From: Cryptomeria japonica
Taxonomy: Eukaryota; Streptophyta; Pinopsida; Cupressales; Cupressaceae
Assembly: GCF_030272615.1 (NCBI RefSeq)
Contig: NC_081410.1
Span: 510,381,442 to 510,445,441, forward strand
Direction of reading: 5' to 3'
DNA: 64,000 nt
In this document: one piece after another, positions 48,075 to 58,360 of the stretch
How positions within the stretch are numbered: the first letter of the stretch is position 1
How the letters are laid out: each line of letters starts with the position of its first letter
Position numbers and translations under genes: made by a program
The notes under the pieces: generated by a model
What the model was told of the DNA's origin: nothing
The model's input: the letters and a program-made list of their open reading frames with translations, nothing else
Database searches by the model: none

Positions 48075-48308
48075 GGTTAGAAATGCTCCATTTTGGAGCA
48101 TTCTTAACCCATAGTCATAACCTTTGCAAAAGAAGGTTAGAAATGCACCATTTTGGAGCATTCTTAACCCATATTTCTAACCTCTCACCAAAAAAAAAAA
48201 AAGGTTAGGAATGCTAAAAAATGGAGCATCTCTAACCTCATTTCCTAACCTTGTGGGCCCGCTTTGTCAAAAAGGTTAGAAATGCTCCATTTTGGAGCAT
48301 TCTTAACC
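48075..48308. repeat. Array of four 35-nt hairpins
   Basis: Units at 48075-48109, 48135-48169, 48203-48237 and 48274-48308. Each starts GGTTAG(A/G)AATGC and ends GAGCATT(C)T...TAACC, pairing around a short ATTTTGG centre. Units 1 and 4 are identical over 35 nt; unit 2 differs by one base. Spacers also carry AACC/GGTT words, so neighbouring units can pair too. Confidence 0.9.
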
Positions 48309-48329
48309 TCCTCCATAAGAGATAAAAAA

Positions 48330-50900
48330 ATGCTTCAAACAATAGTATGGGCATTCATCAAGGCAGCACTAGAAAACATGAATGTATGTCATGAAAGAAT
48401 AGACACTACATGTGAAGTGTTTGACAAAATGTTGCAAAATGCAGATCGTGAGACATCACCAATACACAAAGACATGTTGTGAAATACGGATATGTGTGCA
48501 AAATGTAGAAGGCGTAGATAAAGAGAACAAGGAATGTTGTGAATTGCTTGACTTAATGCCTCACAAAAATGTGGTCTCATGGAATGCGATGATCTCAAGA
48601 TATTAGAAACTTCAAGCGAATGCAATGTGCAGGTTTAGATTCAAACTCTGCAACCTTTATCAGCATTATGCCAGCTTGTGCTAAAATGGGAACTTTGGAA
48701 CACGACATTAACACTCATCAAAGCATAATGGATAGTAAGATTTTATCATATCTTATACTGGCAATTATTGTGGTAGATGTATGTGAGATATGAAGGTATT
48801 GACAAGGCATTTGAACCATCTAATGAAATGTCTCAAAGTAATGGAGATTCATGGAATAGAATGACAGGTCTGTTGAAGAATTTTTGAAAACATTAAAGCA
48901 GATACAATTGGCAAAAATTAAGCTAAATTCCTCCATGCCCTCGCTAATTCCTTACCTATGCAAAATGGGAGCATCGAACCAGGTTGAAGATACATTAGTT
49001 TTTGTCAAACATTGGATTTTGATATGCATGTAAACCATAGAGGCAAAATAAATATACCACGAGGTGTTTCGGAAAGCTTGTGTGTAGAACGAGGAGAAGA
49101 TTTGTGGCATGCGAATCGTTTGACAGAATGCCTTAAAGAGATGTCACCTCATCATGGTGAGCAAACACTGCAGGATGAACACCAAACGGACTCAGCATGG
49201 AATTTACACATTAACCACTAACTGCAATAATCATAGGATATACATTGAAATGTCGTAGACATTCATCAAGGTGTAAATTTTAGAAGAGTTTTCATCAGTT
49301 GTTATCATTGTCACTGCTTGGCTAACGTGTACTCAAATTTGCCTACCGTGAAAACCAAAATGATATAAATTACAAAAAATGAAGGCATCGTTGGCATGTG
49401 AACTGCTTTGACATAATTTGCATGATAATATTTGACAAAAGACATGTGCATCGTGGAGTAAGCATAACAAATGGAGGAATTACGACAGATGTAGTTGCAG
49501 TTGTTTTGGTAGATATGCATGCGTCATGGAACATAATCACAATATATTGAACCGTTTGATAAATTGTTTCAAATAATGTCATCTCATGGCATGGCATGTT
49601 TGACAAACTATAGAGGTGGAAGCATGGGCAATACAGTTAAGTGTTTTTAGAGCTTCCGAATATGGAAGCACAATGAATACTGTAAAATGTGGAAGTATAG
49701 ACATGGCAAGTGAACTGGTTGACAAATACCTCAGTTCGATGCCATCTCATATAATGCCATGACTACATGATATACTTTGGAAATGATGCAAAGGCTTTAT
49801 AAATTTCAAACTAATACAATTAGAAAGTGTAAAGCCCAATTCTACATCATTCCATGTGCCCGTGTGAGAATGGGAGGCTTAGAATAGGTTATAAACATCC
49901 ACAAAGGCTTGTCGATGGGAATATTTGTGTCAGATATTATAGCTAGAGATGCTCTGGTAGATATGAATGCAAAATATGGAATCATAGACAACGCGTGAAT
50001 TGTTTGGCAAGATGTTTCAAAGAGATATCATCTTATGTAATGCAACGATTGTAGGAGAAGAACACAATATTTTGGTGAAAAAGATTTCGAAGCTTTTAAG
50101 AAAATGCAAGTGGCGGGTATAAAGCCAAATTCCACAAACATTGCTAGCATCCTTCCTGTTGCAGGTTAATGTCACCATCCTTCCTACCGTACAAAATGGA
50201 AGCTTTAGAACAATAGTATGGGAATTTGTCAAAGAATAATGTATCAGTTTTTGTCATAGATTATTAAACTGGCTATTTCAATGGTAAACACATTCAAATA
50301 TGGAGGAATAGCCAAGGCATGTGAATTGTCTGATAGAGTGCTTCAAAGAATGTGGCCGCATAGGCAATGCACGTTAATGTTTGACTAGATACCTCAGAAA
50401 TGTCATTTCATGAAATGCAATAGATGCAAATAGAGAAGATAGGCAGGATAAATGAACTATTTGGCAAGGTCCCTCAATATACCAAATTTGCAGCCTTTGG
50501 AAGAGAAGTGGTATACACATGAAGAATTTCACATAATGTTGCAGATTGTGAGAGCATAAACAATACTGCAGAATGTGGAAGTATAGCTAGTATCGTATAT
50601 TGCTTGATAGAATGTCGTGTTTATAGAATGAAGATCGTGGAAGCACAGACTAGGCACATGAAGGTTTGAATGTCATCTCATGGAGTGCATTACATATGTA
50701 GTTTGATCATTATGCATGTAGATTGACCTTCATGCCCATGGTGGCTATTTTAAAAATGTCCCCAACTTTACTTTATGATACCGGTGACAACGCAGTTGCA
50801 ATTTGTTGGAAAGACATTAAATGGTATATGATTTTTGTATAGGAGACAAGTCACACCTACAAAGATACATAGTCTTTTAGAGACTGGATTAAAATGAGAG
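48330..50900 (+). pseudogene. PPR-repeat gene, heavily decayed
   Basis: Pentatricopeptide repeat proteins bind organellar RNA in plants. Typical PPR phrases are seen in changing frames: CELLDLMPHKNVVSWNAMIS (about 48540-48600), KCGSIDMASELVDK (about 49690) and FEAFKKMQVAGIKPNSTNIASILP (split across 50080-50155). Near 50850 comes GDKSHLQRYIVF, like the GD(K/R)SHP segment at the start of a DYW domain. Repeats of this P-L-S style mark a PLS-class gene. Dozens of indels and stops make it a pseudogene. No introns are apparent. Og-3 lies just downstream. Confidence 0.75.
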
Positions 50901-51276
50901 GTACCTAAGGCTCATATGATAATGGTATGAAGAATGTCGAGTTGTCTTTGATACCCAAGATAGGAGCCAAGGAAGACGGCTTCGAGATCTACTTACTCTT
51001 AATGGTAGAGGTGAAACAAAAAAAAAGGGAAATAACACTCATCTTAGAAATCTTAATGTTCTTAAAAGGTGAACAAACATTGCATTTCATAACCAATCAT
51101 GATATGAGAATAATGAATCATCAAAAGCACTTAGACTAATGCAGATGATAATTCAAAGAGGATCACTTTAATTTCAGAGGATGTTCAAAGCAAATGATTA
51201 ATAGATTGTTACATCACACATACAATGTGCATGTCTAAGTGTAATGAAGTAGAAGTGTATGTCCTTAAAAGAAAGA
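50901..51276. other. Unassigned stretch before Og-3
   Basis: Contains a 70-codon open frame (50927-51139) with no recognised features; it could be the frayed end of the PPR pseudogene. Confidence 0.4.
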
Positions 51277-52351
51277 TGTTGGTGAAAGGATAATTTATGT
51301 TAATGATGGATATAGCTCAAGTTATGGATATTTCCAACACATGATCCTTTTTCATTCTTATGAAGAGGCTCAAATTTTTATTTTCCTTTCAAATGAATAT
51401 ATATGTTTTGTATCCTTAAGTGACTAGATTCCAAGATGATTACAAGTGTAAATAAAGCAAATGATGATGGAGAAATACTTCAGGAAGATCCATAACTTGA
51501 AAATTACAATGTTTCAAGTTGTTCTTTTTGTAAATGTGACTTTTGTCACTCATTGTAACTAAAGGTTAGAAAGTGGACCTTATTTATGCAAAAGTAAAGT
51601 AGTTTCTAACTAAGCTCTTTTTGCATAAAAATAAGTTAGTTACTAAGGTGGTTATTCTGAGAAGCCTATAAAGGCAAGGCTATTTGGAATGTAAGGGGAG
51701 ACTTTTTACAGAGGGGAGAACTCTGCTGGAATTCTAGGAGAAACTTGTAATGACATTTTGATTTACACTATGTATAGAAAGGATTTTGGACTTGTATATT
51801 TCCAAAAGGGTAATGAAGGATACGTCTTAGTTCTTGTGTTCTAAATGTACTCATGTGTTATCATTTTTTATTTCTTGTATGTCAAATTGGTAGCCCTTTT
51901 TATGCAAATGTGATTTGTATAATTGATGTGATGATGCAAAAGAAACCTTTTGTATCTCGGTTTGAATGTGTTGAAGTATCTTATCTCTCTGTATGTTGAG
52001 ATTTGTCATTCTTCTTTATCATCATCTCATGGCTAAGTATATTACCTTATAAACTCCCCTTGTAATTTGTTGCTAATGTTGAGAAATCTCAGTTGATGGT
52101 TGTATGTCTATTGTTGGGGTTTCTATCTTTATTTCTTTTTAGTTTTATGTTTTCTCCTTTATGTACTTTTAGGTTGAAAGTACACAAAAATCCTAAATAC
52201 CCCCATCATACGAGGGAGCTGCCCCTCTCAAATGCAGAGGAAGATTGTGGTTTTACTCCAATCTCTCCAACTATTGGAACGTTTGACACTGCTCATTAGG
52301 AAAATAGGGTCAGTTTCAGATAAATGAGCGCAGTGACAAATCTATTTACCA
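51277..52351 (+). repeat. Og-3 5' LTR (proposed)
   Basis: Runs from TGTTGGTGAAAGG to TTTACCA, just before a PBS. A TATA box lies at 51667. Ends are inferred from TG/CA and PBS position only. Confidence 0.5.
51667..51673 (+). promoter_or_regulatory. TATA box of Og-3 LTR
   Basis: TATAAAG in AAGCCTATAAAGGCAAGG, about 690 bp before the PBS. Confidence 0.5.
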
Positions 52352-52360
52352 ATAGATTTT

Positions 52361-52378
52361 TGGCAACTCCGCTGAGGA
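52361..52378 (+). promoter_or_regulatory. Og-3 primer-binding site
   Basis: TGGCAACTCCGCTGAGGA, close to the TGGCGACTCCGCTGGGGA form used by Ogre-type Tat elements. Confidence 0.7.
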
Positions 52379-52473
52379 GTGACATACCAGTGTGCTTTGT
52401 TCCTCAGATATTGTAAAGTACCTTCTTCAGAATGAAGGTTGGCGACTCTGTTTGAAAGATTAAATTTAGAACA

Positions 52474-53403
52474 ATGGTTTGGTACAAAGGAAAGTTGGAA
52501 AGTGATAGTGAAAGTGATGATGAAGACTATATATATCCAAAGAAACAGGTTTCTGATGAGCCCACACAAGTTGAATTCTTGAAGAACTTTTATGGCGGCA
52601 TGCATTTTACTCCTGATAAGATTTACCCTACCTTACATCAAGTGTTGCAAAGCATTGAAGAAAAGGATGGAAAGGAGATTGGTTTTCTTTCTTGTGATCA
52701 TTTACCTAAATCAACAACAATCAAGAAAGATGAAGACAAAAGTGATCTTTTTCATGTACCAGTTGCTCAAAAGAATCAAAGTCTTGATAGTCTTAAACAA
52801 GTAAACTTCTTGGAGAGTTTCTACAGTGGAAAGAAACTTGATCATCATAAAATTAATCCTTCTCTACTCCAGAATCTGCCAAAGATTGAGGAAAAAGATG
52901 GAAGAGAGAACCAAATTTCTGCTCGTGATTGTATTCTTGAATCAACAATGGATAATAATGATGATTCTCATCCTCCTCCACCTATTTCCCAACAAAATCA
53001 GACTCTCAATGATTCACATATCAAGTTTTTGAAAAGACTTTATGAAAATAGGAAACTTGATCATGATAAAGTGCATCCTTCTCTACTTCAAACATTACAA
53101 AATATTGAACAAAAAGATGAGAATGAGAATCATTTTCTTATTGATATGAATTCCTGTGAGAAAAGTAATGAAAAGAACTCATTAAAATGTGTATATATAG
53201 AAGAAGATGAAGTCACATCTACTTGTAAGGATACATGTCAAGAGAAAGATATAAAGGTGAGTGAGATAGAGAAAGAAGATTACATTAAAAAATGCCATAA
53301 TCACTATGAAGATTGTCATAGCAAAGAAAAAGTATTTTATCAACTTGAAAAAAAAAGCTTGAAGATGGTGAATCAAATTATTTTCAGATATGCATGTAGT
53401 TGA
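52474..53403 (+). CDS. Og-3 ORF1: intact 309-codon protein with three internal repeats
   Basis: The ATG lies 95 bp after the PBS, with an in-frame stop upstream. The acidic N terminus (SDSESDDEDY) is followed by three repeats at residues 33-75, 109-151 and 183-225. They share V/I-x-FL-(K/E)-x-(F/L)-Y, D(K/H)(K/I) and P-(T/S)-L-(H/L)-Q-x-L-(Q/P)-x-IE-(E/Q)-KD. Periods are 76 and 74 residues. A Lys/Glu/Cys-rich tail follows. Composition suggests a soluble, partly disordered, helical-repeat protein. Ogre elements are known to carry an uncharacterised ORF1 before gag, so this may be that protein. It is the longest undamaged non-repeat frame here. Confidence 0.6.
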   Translation: MVWYKGKLESDSESDDEDYIYPKKQVSDEPTQVEFLKNFYGGMHFTPDKIYPTLHQVLQSIEEKDGKEIGFLSCDHLPKSTTIKKDEDKSDLFHVPVAQKNQSLDSLKQVNFLESFYSGKKLDHHKINPSLLQNLPKIEEKDGRENQISARDCILESTMDNNDDSHPPPPISQQNQTLNDSHIKFLKRLYENRKLDHDKVHPSLLQTLQNIEQKDENENHFLIDMNSCEKSNEKNSLKCVYIEEDEVTSTCKDTCQEKDIKVSEIEKEDYIKKCHNHYEDCHSKEKVFYQLEKKSLKMVNQIIFRYACS

Positions 53404-54545
53404 AGATTGAAGAAGATGATGAAGAAAGAGAATCCCAAGATGAATCTCAAGTAGTCTTCATCCCAACTTGGTGTCTCCATTCTTCTGACAATGACTTTTT
53501 ATGTGGAGAGGATATTCTCATTCATCCATCACTAACAGTTGAAGATAAAAAAAAATTTGAGAAAATCAAAGGTATGATACCTAATGGAGAACCTTGTACA
53601 TATATGACCAACGAAGAAGAAACTATAAGTAAAATCTTGAAGACATATTCTTCATCTTCAAAAATGGAGACCTTTAATAAACTTCTAGATCAATCCCGAG
53701 TGAAAGAAGATGAACCATCAAGCATTCACTCTATATCATATATGCCACCTAAGTATGAAGTTTTCAAATTCCTTGAAGAGTGTGATGAAGAGGAATCATT
53801 GGGACAAGGGAACACAAAAAGTAATACAAATGTCTATGACCAAGTTGAAGATGAAATCTATGTCTGAATAACAAAAAATGTTCCTATCTTGATGGAATTG
53901 CAATCTACGCCTTATGAAGTATTCAAGGTTCAAAGCAATTATCCTTTCAAATCTTTAAATCAAGAAGACACCCCTTTTGGGAACTGTACCAAGAATGTAG
54001 AGATAAATGAGGTAATGGATGATCTAATGAAGGAAGCCAATGAAGTTAATTCCCATAATGATTGTATTCTAGATTGGTGTTTGAAGACTTCAAATGATTA
54101 CTTCTCCTATGGTGAAAGCGTGTGTCTCAATCCTTTGTTTTTAGATGAGTGTATTTCTACAAGTAATTTTCAAGTTGATACTCAAGAACATGATTCGATG
54201 GTTGTGTCTACTCAAGTTTCTTCACATTACAGATTATATGAAGGTTGTCCAGTTCATGGGTCAATTTGTTGCAAACTAAACTGTTAGAGGGATCTTCAGA
54301 TAGAGGATATAGGTATGCTTGAGAATATTCCACAGATTGCCAATAATGTTCAAAGTGGTACCCAAATATTTCAAGAGGGTCTACAGATTTATGATGAGAG
54401 ATGGTTGTTTGGTTCATTTATCAAAGATATTTCTCATCTTATACATGTTGATCTTGCCAACCTATTGAGATTGGTGTCACATGGATGTTCTCCATTGTTT
54501 CGCAAAGGTGCCTATTTCTCCAAGCCCGTGAACGGTTTTTTATGA
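53400..54545 (+). pseudogene. Og-3 ORF1 continuation after a frameshift
   Basis: A second frame begins where ORF1 ends and runs to 54545 with only two in-frame stops (53865 and 54285). It is also acidic and shows its own repeat: PTWCLHSSDNDFLCGEDILI and LDWCLKTSNDYFSYGESVCL. Likely one original product of about 690 residues with ORF1. No known domain is seen. No gag follows, because Tat-2 begins by about 54700. Confidence 0.5.
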
Positions 54546-54689
54546 TAATCATGGAGAGCTTTGAAGTCGGCTTTGCCTACCATGTACATACTTTAGTTGG
54601 AGTTTTGTTGTGTTCATCCCATTTTTGGTTTGTGTCTATTTTCTCTAGCTATTCCCTATACTATTTCCTCTGTGACTTTGTTGCCCAAT

Positions 54690-55783
54690 GAATAATGCAC
54701 TTGCCTATGAACCAGAGATTTTAGGTTCATCTTGCATCCTTTGCATAGCTAATTAATTTCAATTAATTAGTTAACCTACATGATTCCGACATATCATCTT
54801 CCTAATTCATCATTAACCTAATAAATTCTTCTAGAAACTCACTTAACCTTATTCTTCTAATTTTTAATTCCTTCCACTCATTCTCTCTCCTAGTCAAATC
54901 CTCCTACAAATCCTATCCCACCTAACCTTTCCTCTAATCCCCCTCTTAATGAGTTGCTAGTGGCTAATCATTATGATTAGCCACAAAGTCAACTCCTTGT
55001 CCCTTCCATCCAATCACTATCCTTAAATGCTCTTTTCCTAGGTGAATCTCACATTCCTCTAGGCATCTCCTCTCCCAAGGAATTTTTAATTCCTTTTTAT
55101 TCCTCCAATCCCCATGATCATCCCTTTTTGAAGAATTTTAAATTCCTCCTCCCCATTCCTCAAGGAATGTCCCATCCCTTGCTCTTCTCAAGGCAAATTG
55201 GGAAAGTCTTCCCAATGTACCTTGAGGAGTGTGGAGACAAGAAATGTCTTTAAGGCATATCTCTTGGTCTCCACACTCTCTCTTGGGCCTTGTGTGAGCT
55301 CACAAGAAATCCTAGCCCTTCATCTTGGATCCATCCTAGTCATCCATTTTTCCTCTCCTCATCCTATAAATTAAGGACTCCATCCCTTCATTCATCATCT
55401 CCAAGTTTAGTAATCTTATGCTGCTAGTTTGAGCTTAGAAAAGTCATCATAGTATCCTCACCATGCCAAAAGCATCTCCCATCCACACTTAATCATCTCA
55501 TCCATATCATCCCTCAAGATCCATCTCATTTGTGCACAACATTGGAGAGCCATCCACATCAAGCAAGCAAGGAGAAAATCAACATCAAGTTGGAGGCACA
55601 TTGGGCACACTTCAACTCCATCTAAGCTCCATTTGAAGGAGAAGGTAAAAGCTTTTGTGAGGTATATGCATGTCATTCATGTTTTCATATGATTGAAGTT
55701 ATGTCTTTTGATTCCATATGTTTTATGTTTGATTTGCATGATTTTCTAACTAATCCACCTCATTCTCCTTTTCACCATCTTCA
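54690..55783 (+). repeat. Tat-2 5' LTR (left end uncertain)
   Basis: Ends CATCTTCA before the PBS. TATA box at 55365. TTTTAGGTTCATCTTGCATCC near 54720 resembles the start region of the Tat-1 LTR. The left end lies somewhere in 54545-54700. Confidence 0.55.
55365..55371 (+). promoter_or_regulatory. TATA box of Tat-2 LTR
   Basis: TATAAAT in ATCCTATAAATTAAGGACTCC, about 420 bp before the LTR end. Confidence 0.55.
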
Positions 55784-55786
55784 TTT

Positions 55787-55805
55787 TGGCACACCCGGTG
55801 GGACC
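55787..55805 (+). promoter_or_regulatory. Tat-2 primer-binding site
   Basis: TGGCACACCCGGTGGGACC three bases after the LTR end; typical form for Tat-lineage elements. Confidence 0.75.
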
Positions 55806-58360
55806 CATGTCCCTGAAAACTAATATTTTTGTGATTTTTTGTGAGTTGTGAGATGCAGGTTCCAGAACAGCGTGAGCGACTTGGGTTCAGCGTGATAGAA
55901 ATCGTATTTCGGCACGTACGCAGGCACATCAATGCAACCGCCTCATAACATTTAAATTTTTCCCACTCTCTTTTAAATTTTAAAAAAATTTACTCTCTAT
56001 CTATCTGTTTACTGTGTGCATAGGCATTTCGGCGCAAAAGATTTAAATTAGCACGACAGTTTTTATAAAATTCTCACTCTGTTTTTTAAATTTGAATTTT
56101 GAAAATTTTACTCACTAATCTGTCAGGTTTTTATTTTCAGGGTTTCAGCACAAGCACAGGCATTTCGGTGCAAGCACAGGTGTTTCAGCGTGAGCAATTC
56201 AGATCAATGCGATAGACAGGTATAAAACCCTTCTCTATTCTGTGTTGACTGTTATCTTTTTTTACTGGTTTTATTTACTGCAGCGCGTACGCAAGCGTTT
56301 CAACATCTACGCAGGCACTTCAGCGCGGCTGACTACACTTCAGCACATGCGTTGTATGTGTAGTGCAGTAGGTACTAACTTCCTTTTTTTAGTGTTGCAG
56401 TTTGAATCGACTGTCCAAGACCTTAAACAATGGAAAAAAACTACTAATTCACTTTTTTGCAGGTTGCCTAGGAGACTCGACCAAACATTGTGCTTTTTTT
56501 TAATTAGGCACCTAGATGTTAATTAAAGGGTGAATGAATCATTGTTTTATGTGTTTTGAGAAAAGCGTAAAGGTAGGAGAGTATGCTCTCGTCTAGCTAG
56601 ACGATCAAAAATATAGACCCTCTAGCCTTTTCTTGTTTGATTGCATGCTTACCCTTAACGAGCCTTCTCTCCCAACTTTCTCTTTGAGAAGGTAAGAGGG
56701 GAACGACCCAAGTGAGTACACCTGGACCTAGGGTTCCCAAATCACTATAATAAATAGGCCATTGACTACAAAAGGGTCAATGGTTGGGGCTATATGAGAG
56801 TTCACTCTCATATTGGGTGCTTAGTAGGATCCTAGAGATCTCAATCACGCTTGTGTGACTACTAAGTTATTGGTGCTTCATTGGGCTATAGGCCTCAATT
56901 GTGCTTGCAAAACTATGAAGGGTAGCTCCTAATGGGAAGACTTACTAAACACCTTGTTCATAGTGGCCAAAAACCTTCTAGTCATTGGTGCAGGAGGTCG
57001 GACATCCGAAGCTGCTCATATTTTTACAGTCCTTAGTAGAGACACAAAGTTTGCCATGAGGAGTTTTAATGGTAATTGATGCTTGGCTTCTCAAGAGAAG
57101 TGAGTGTCATGGAGGGGAGCCAGTGGGGTCAAGCATCTAAGTGTCCACTCTGGGTAAGTGTATCTGGGAAACCAATTGGGATCCAATGACTATGGTCCTT
57201 GCTAGCCTTAAGAGTGTTGTATATGAACATGAGTGTCTTTGAGTTAAAATACATTTGATCATTGTGTTTTCTTTGTTTGATACATACTTTCCAAGAGTAA
57301 ACTAGAGAACACATCATTATCCTCAAACACTTTACAAAAAACACTTGTCCAAACACAAACAATTATCCAAGTCATTACCCACACAAAGTCCAAGATTGCA
57401 TCAAAACTCCATTTGTCTCATGTTTCATAAGCCCAAGTTGTATAAACATCCTAAGAAGTCAATTCACCAGCCTATCAAGAAGAAAAATCTCACACAAGCA
57501 CAACTCCTTAGGCGTCAGAAATTTTGGTATACCAACCATAAACTCTTGCTCAAACATAGGACATTCTTGCATCATTACCACAATTACATCCATGGTCATA
57601 GCAATGAGTTTGATGCTAGTGATGAACTAAGATTCTGTGCTCTCCATCAAGGTTCAGGTTTTTCCTTTAACACTAACTATCATCAAAATCAGGGTGGTTG
57701 TGTCCCTTCATACAACTTGTCATCCAAACCAATCATTTATTGAGCCATGTTCATGCCAAGAATAACCTAGTCATCAAGTTTCTTCTAGTCATCACTATCA
57801 TACCTCCTCAATCAATCACCATGAATCTCCTAAGGACTTAGCACATCAAATCAATCTCCCTCCACTATCAAATCAATTATCAAAATCCAAATTCAATCAT
57901 CCTTTAATCTAATTTAACCTCACATTAAGGTTGCATGCCTTATGAAGTTCCATTTAGACCTCATCATTAATCAATTGGCTCTTGTGCATGAAGAAGAATC
58001 CTCTCAATCTATCTTTTTCCTTGTCCTTTTTGAGTCGATCAAGACTCTTAACCTACGCCTTTACTTTTCTTAGGGTCATTAGTCAACCCTTGGTTGAAAA
58101 GAGGCTTTTTAGTCATCATTCCAAGGTCTAAATTCTACCTAACTTGGTCATTACCTTGCTTGTGGTTTCATCCACCACCTAAAATCCTCATCCAAGGACT
58201 AAGGTGTCAATCCTAATCAAATCCAAGCTCTAATCCAAGAACCCCACCAATCAGCAAAATCCCTTGTTATCAAAGACAAAATCCAAAAATTCCACAAAAA
58301 TCTTGCTAAGTCCTTTCATCAAAGATTTCTTCCTCCAAGCTTTTCTAAGGTTATTCATGT
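55806..58360 (+). other. Tat-2 leader between PBS and gag
   Basis: About 2.5 kb. Short repeats of CAGGCATTTCGG(C/T)GCAA and CAGCGTGAGC type lie at 55865-56345. A 132-codon frame at 57345-57743 (basic, HPKKSIHQPIKKKNLTQ) could be a small leader ORF but has no recognised domain. Long leaders are usual in Tat elements. Confidence 0.6.
55860..56345 (+). repeat. Degenerate CAGGCATTTCGGCGCAAG repeats
   Basis: Related words at about 55870, 55910, 56022, 56150, 56175 and 56290-56335, at irregular 20-130 bp spacing, joined by CACTCTGTTTT- and TTTTAAATTT-like spacers. Richer in CpG than the flanks. Confidence 0.5.

Noticed and set aside
57345-57743. 132-codon basic frame as a separate host gene
   Set aside because: It lies in the Tat-2 leader, has no recognised domain, and no neighbouring promoter apart from the LTR.
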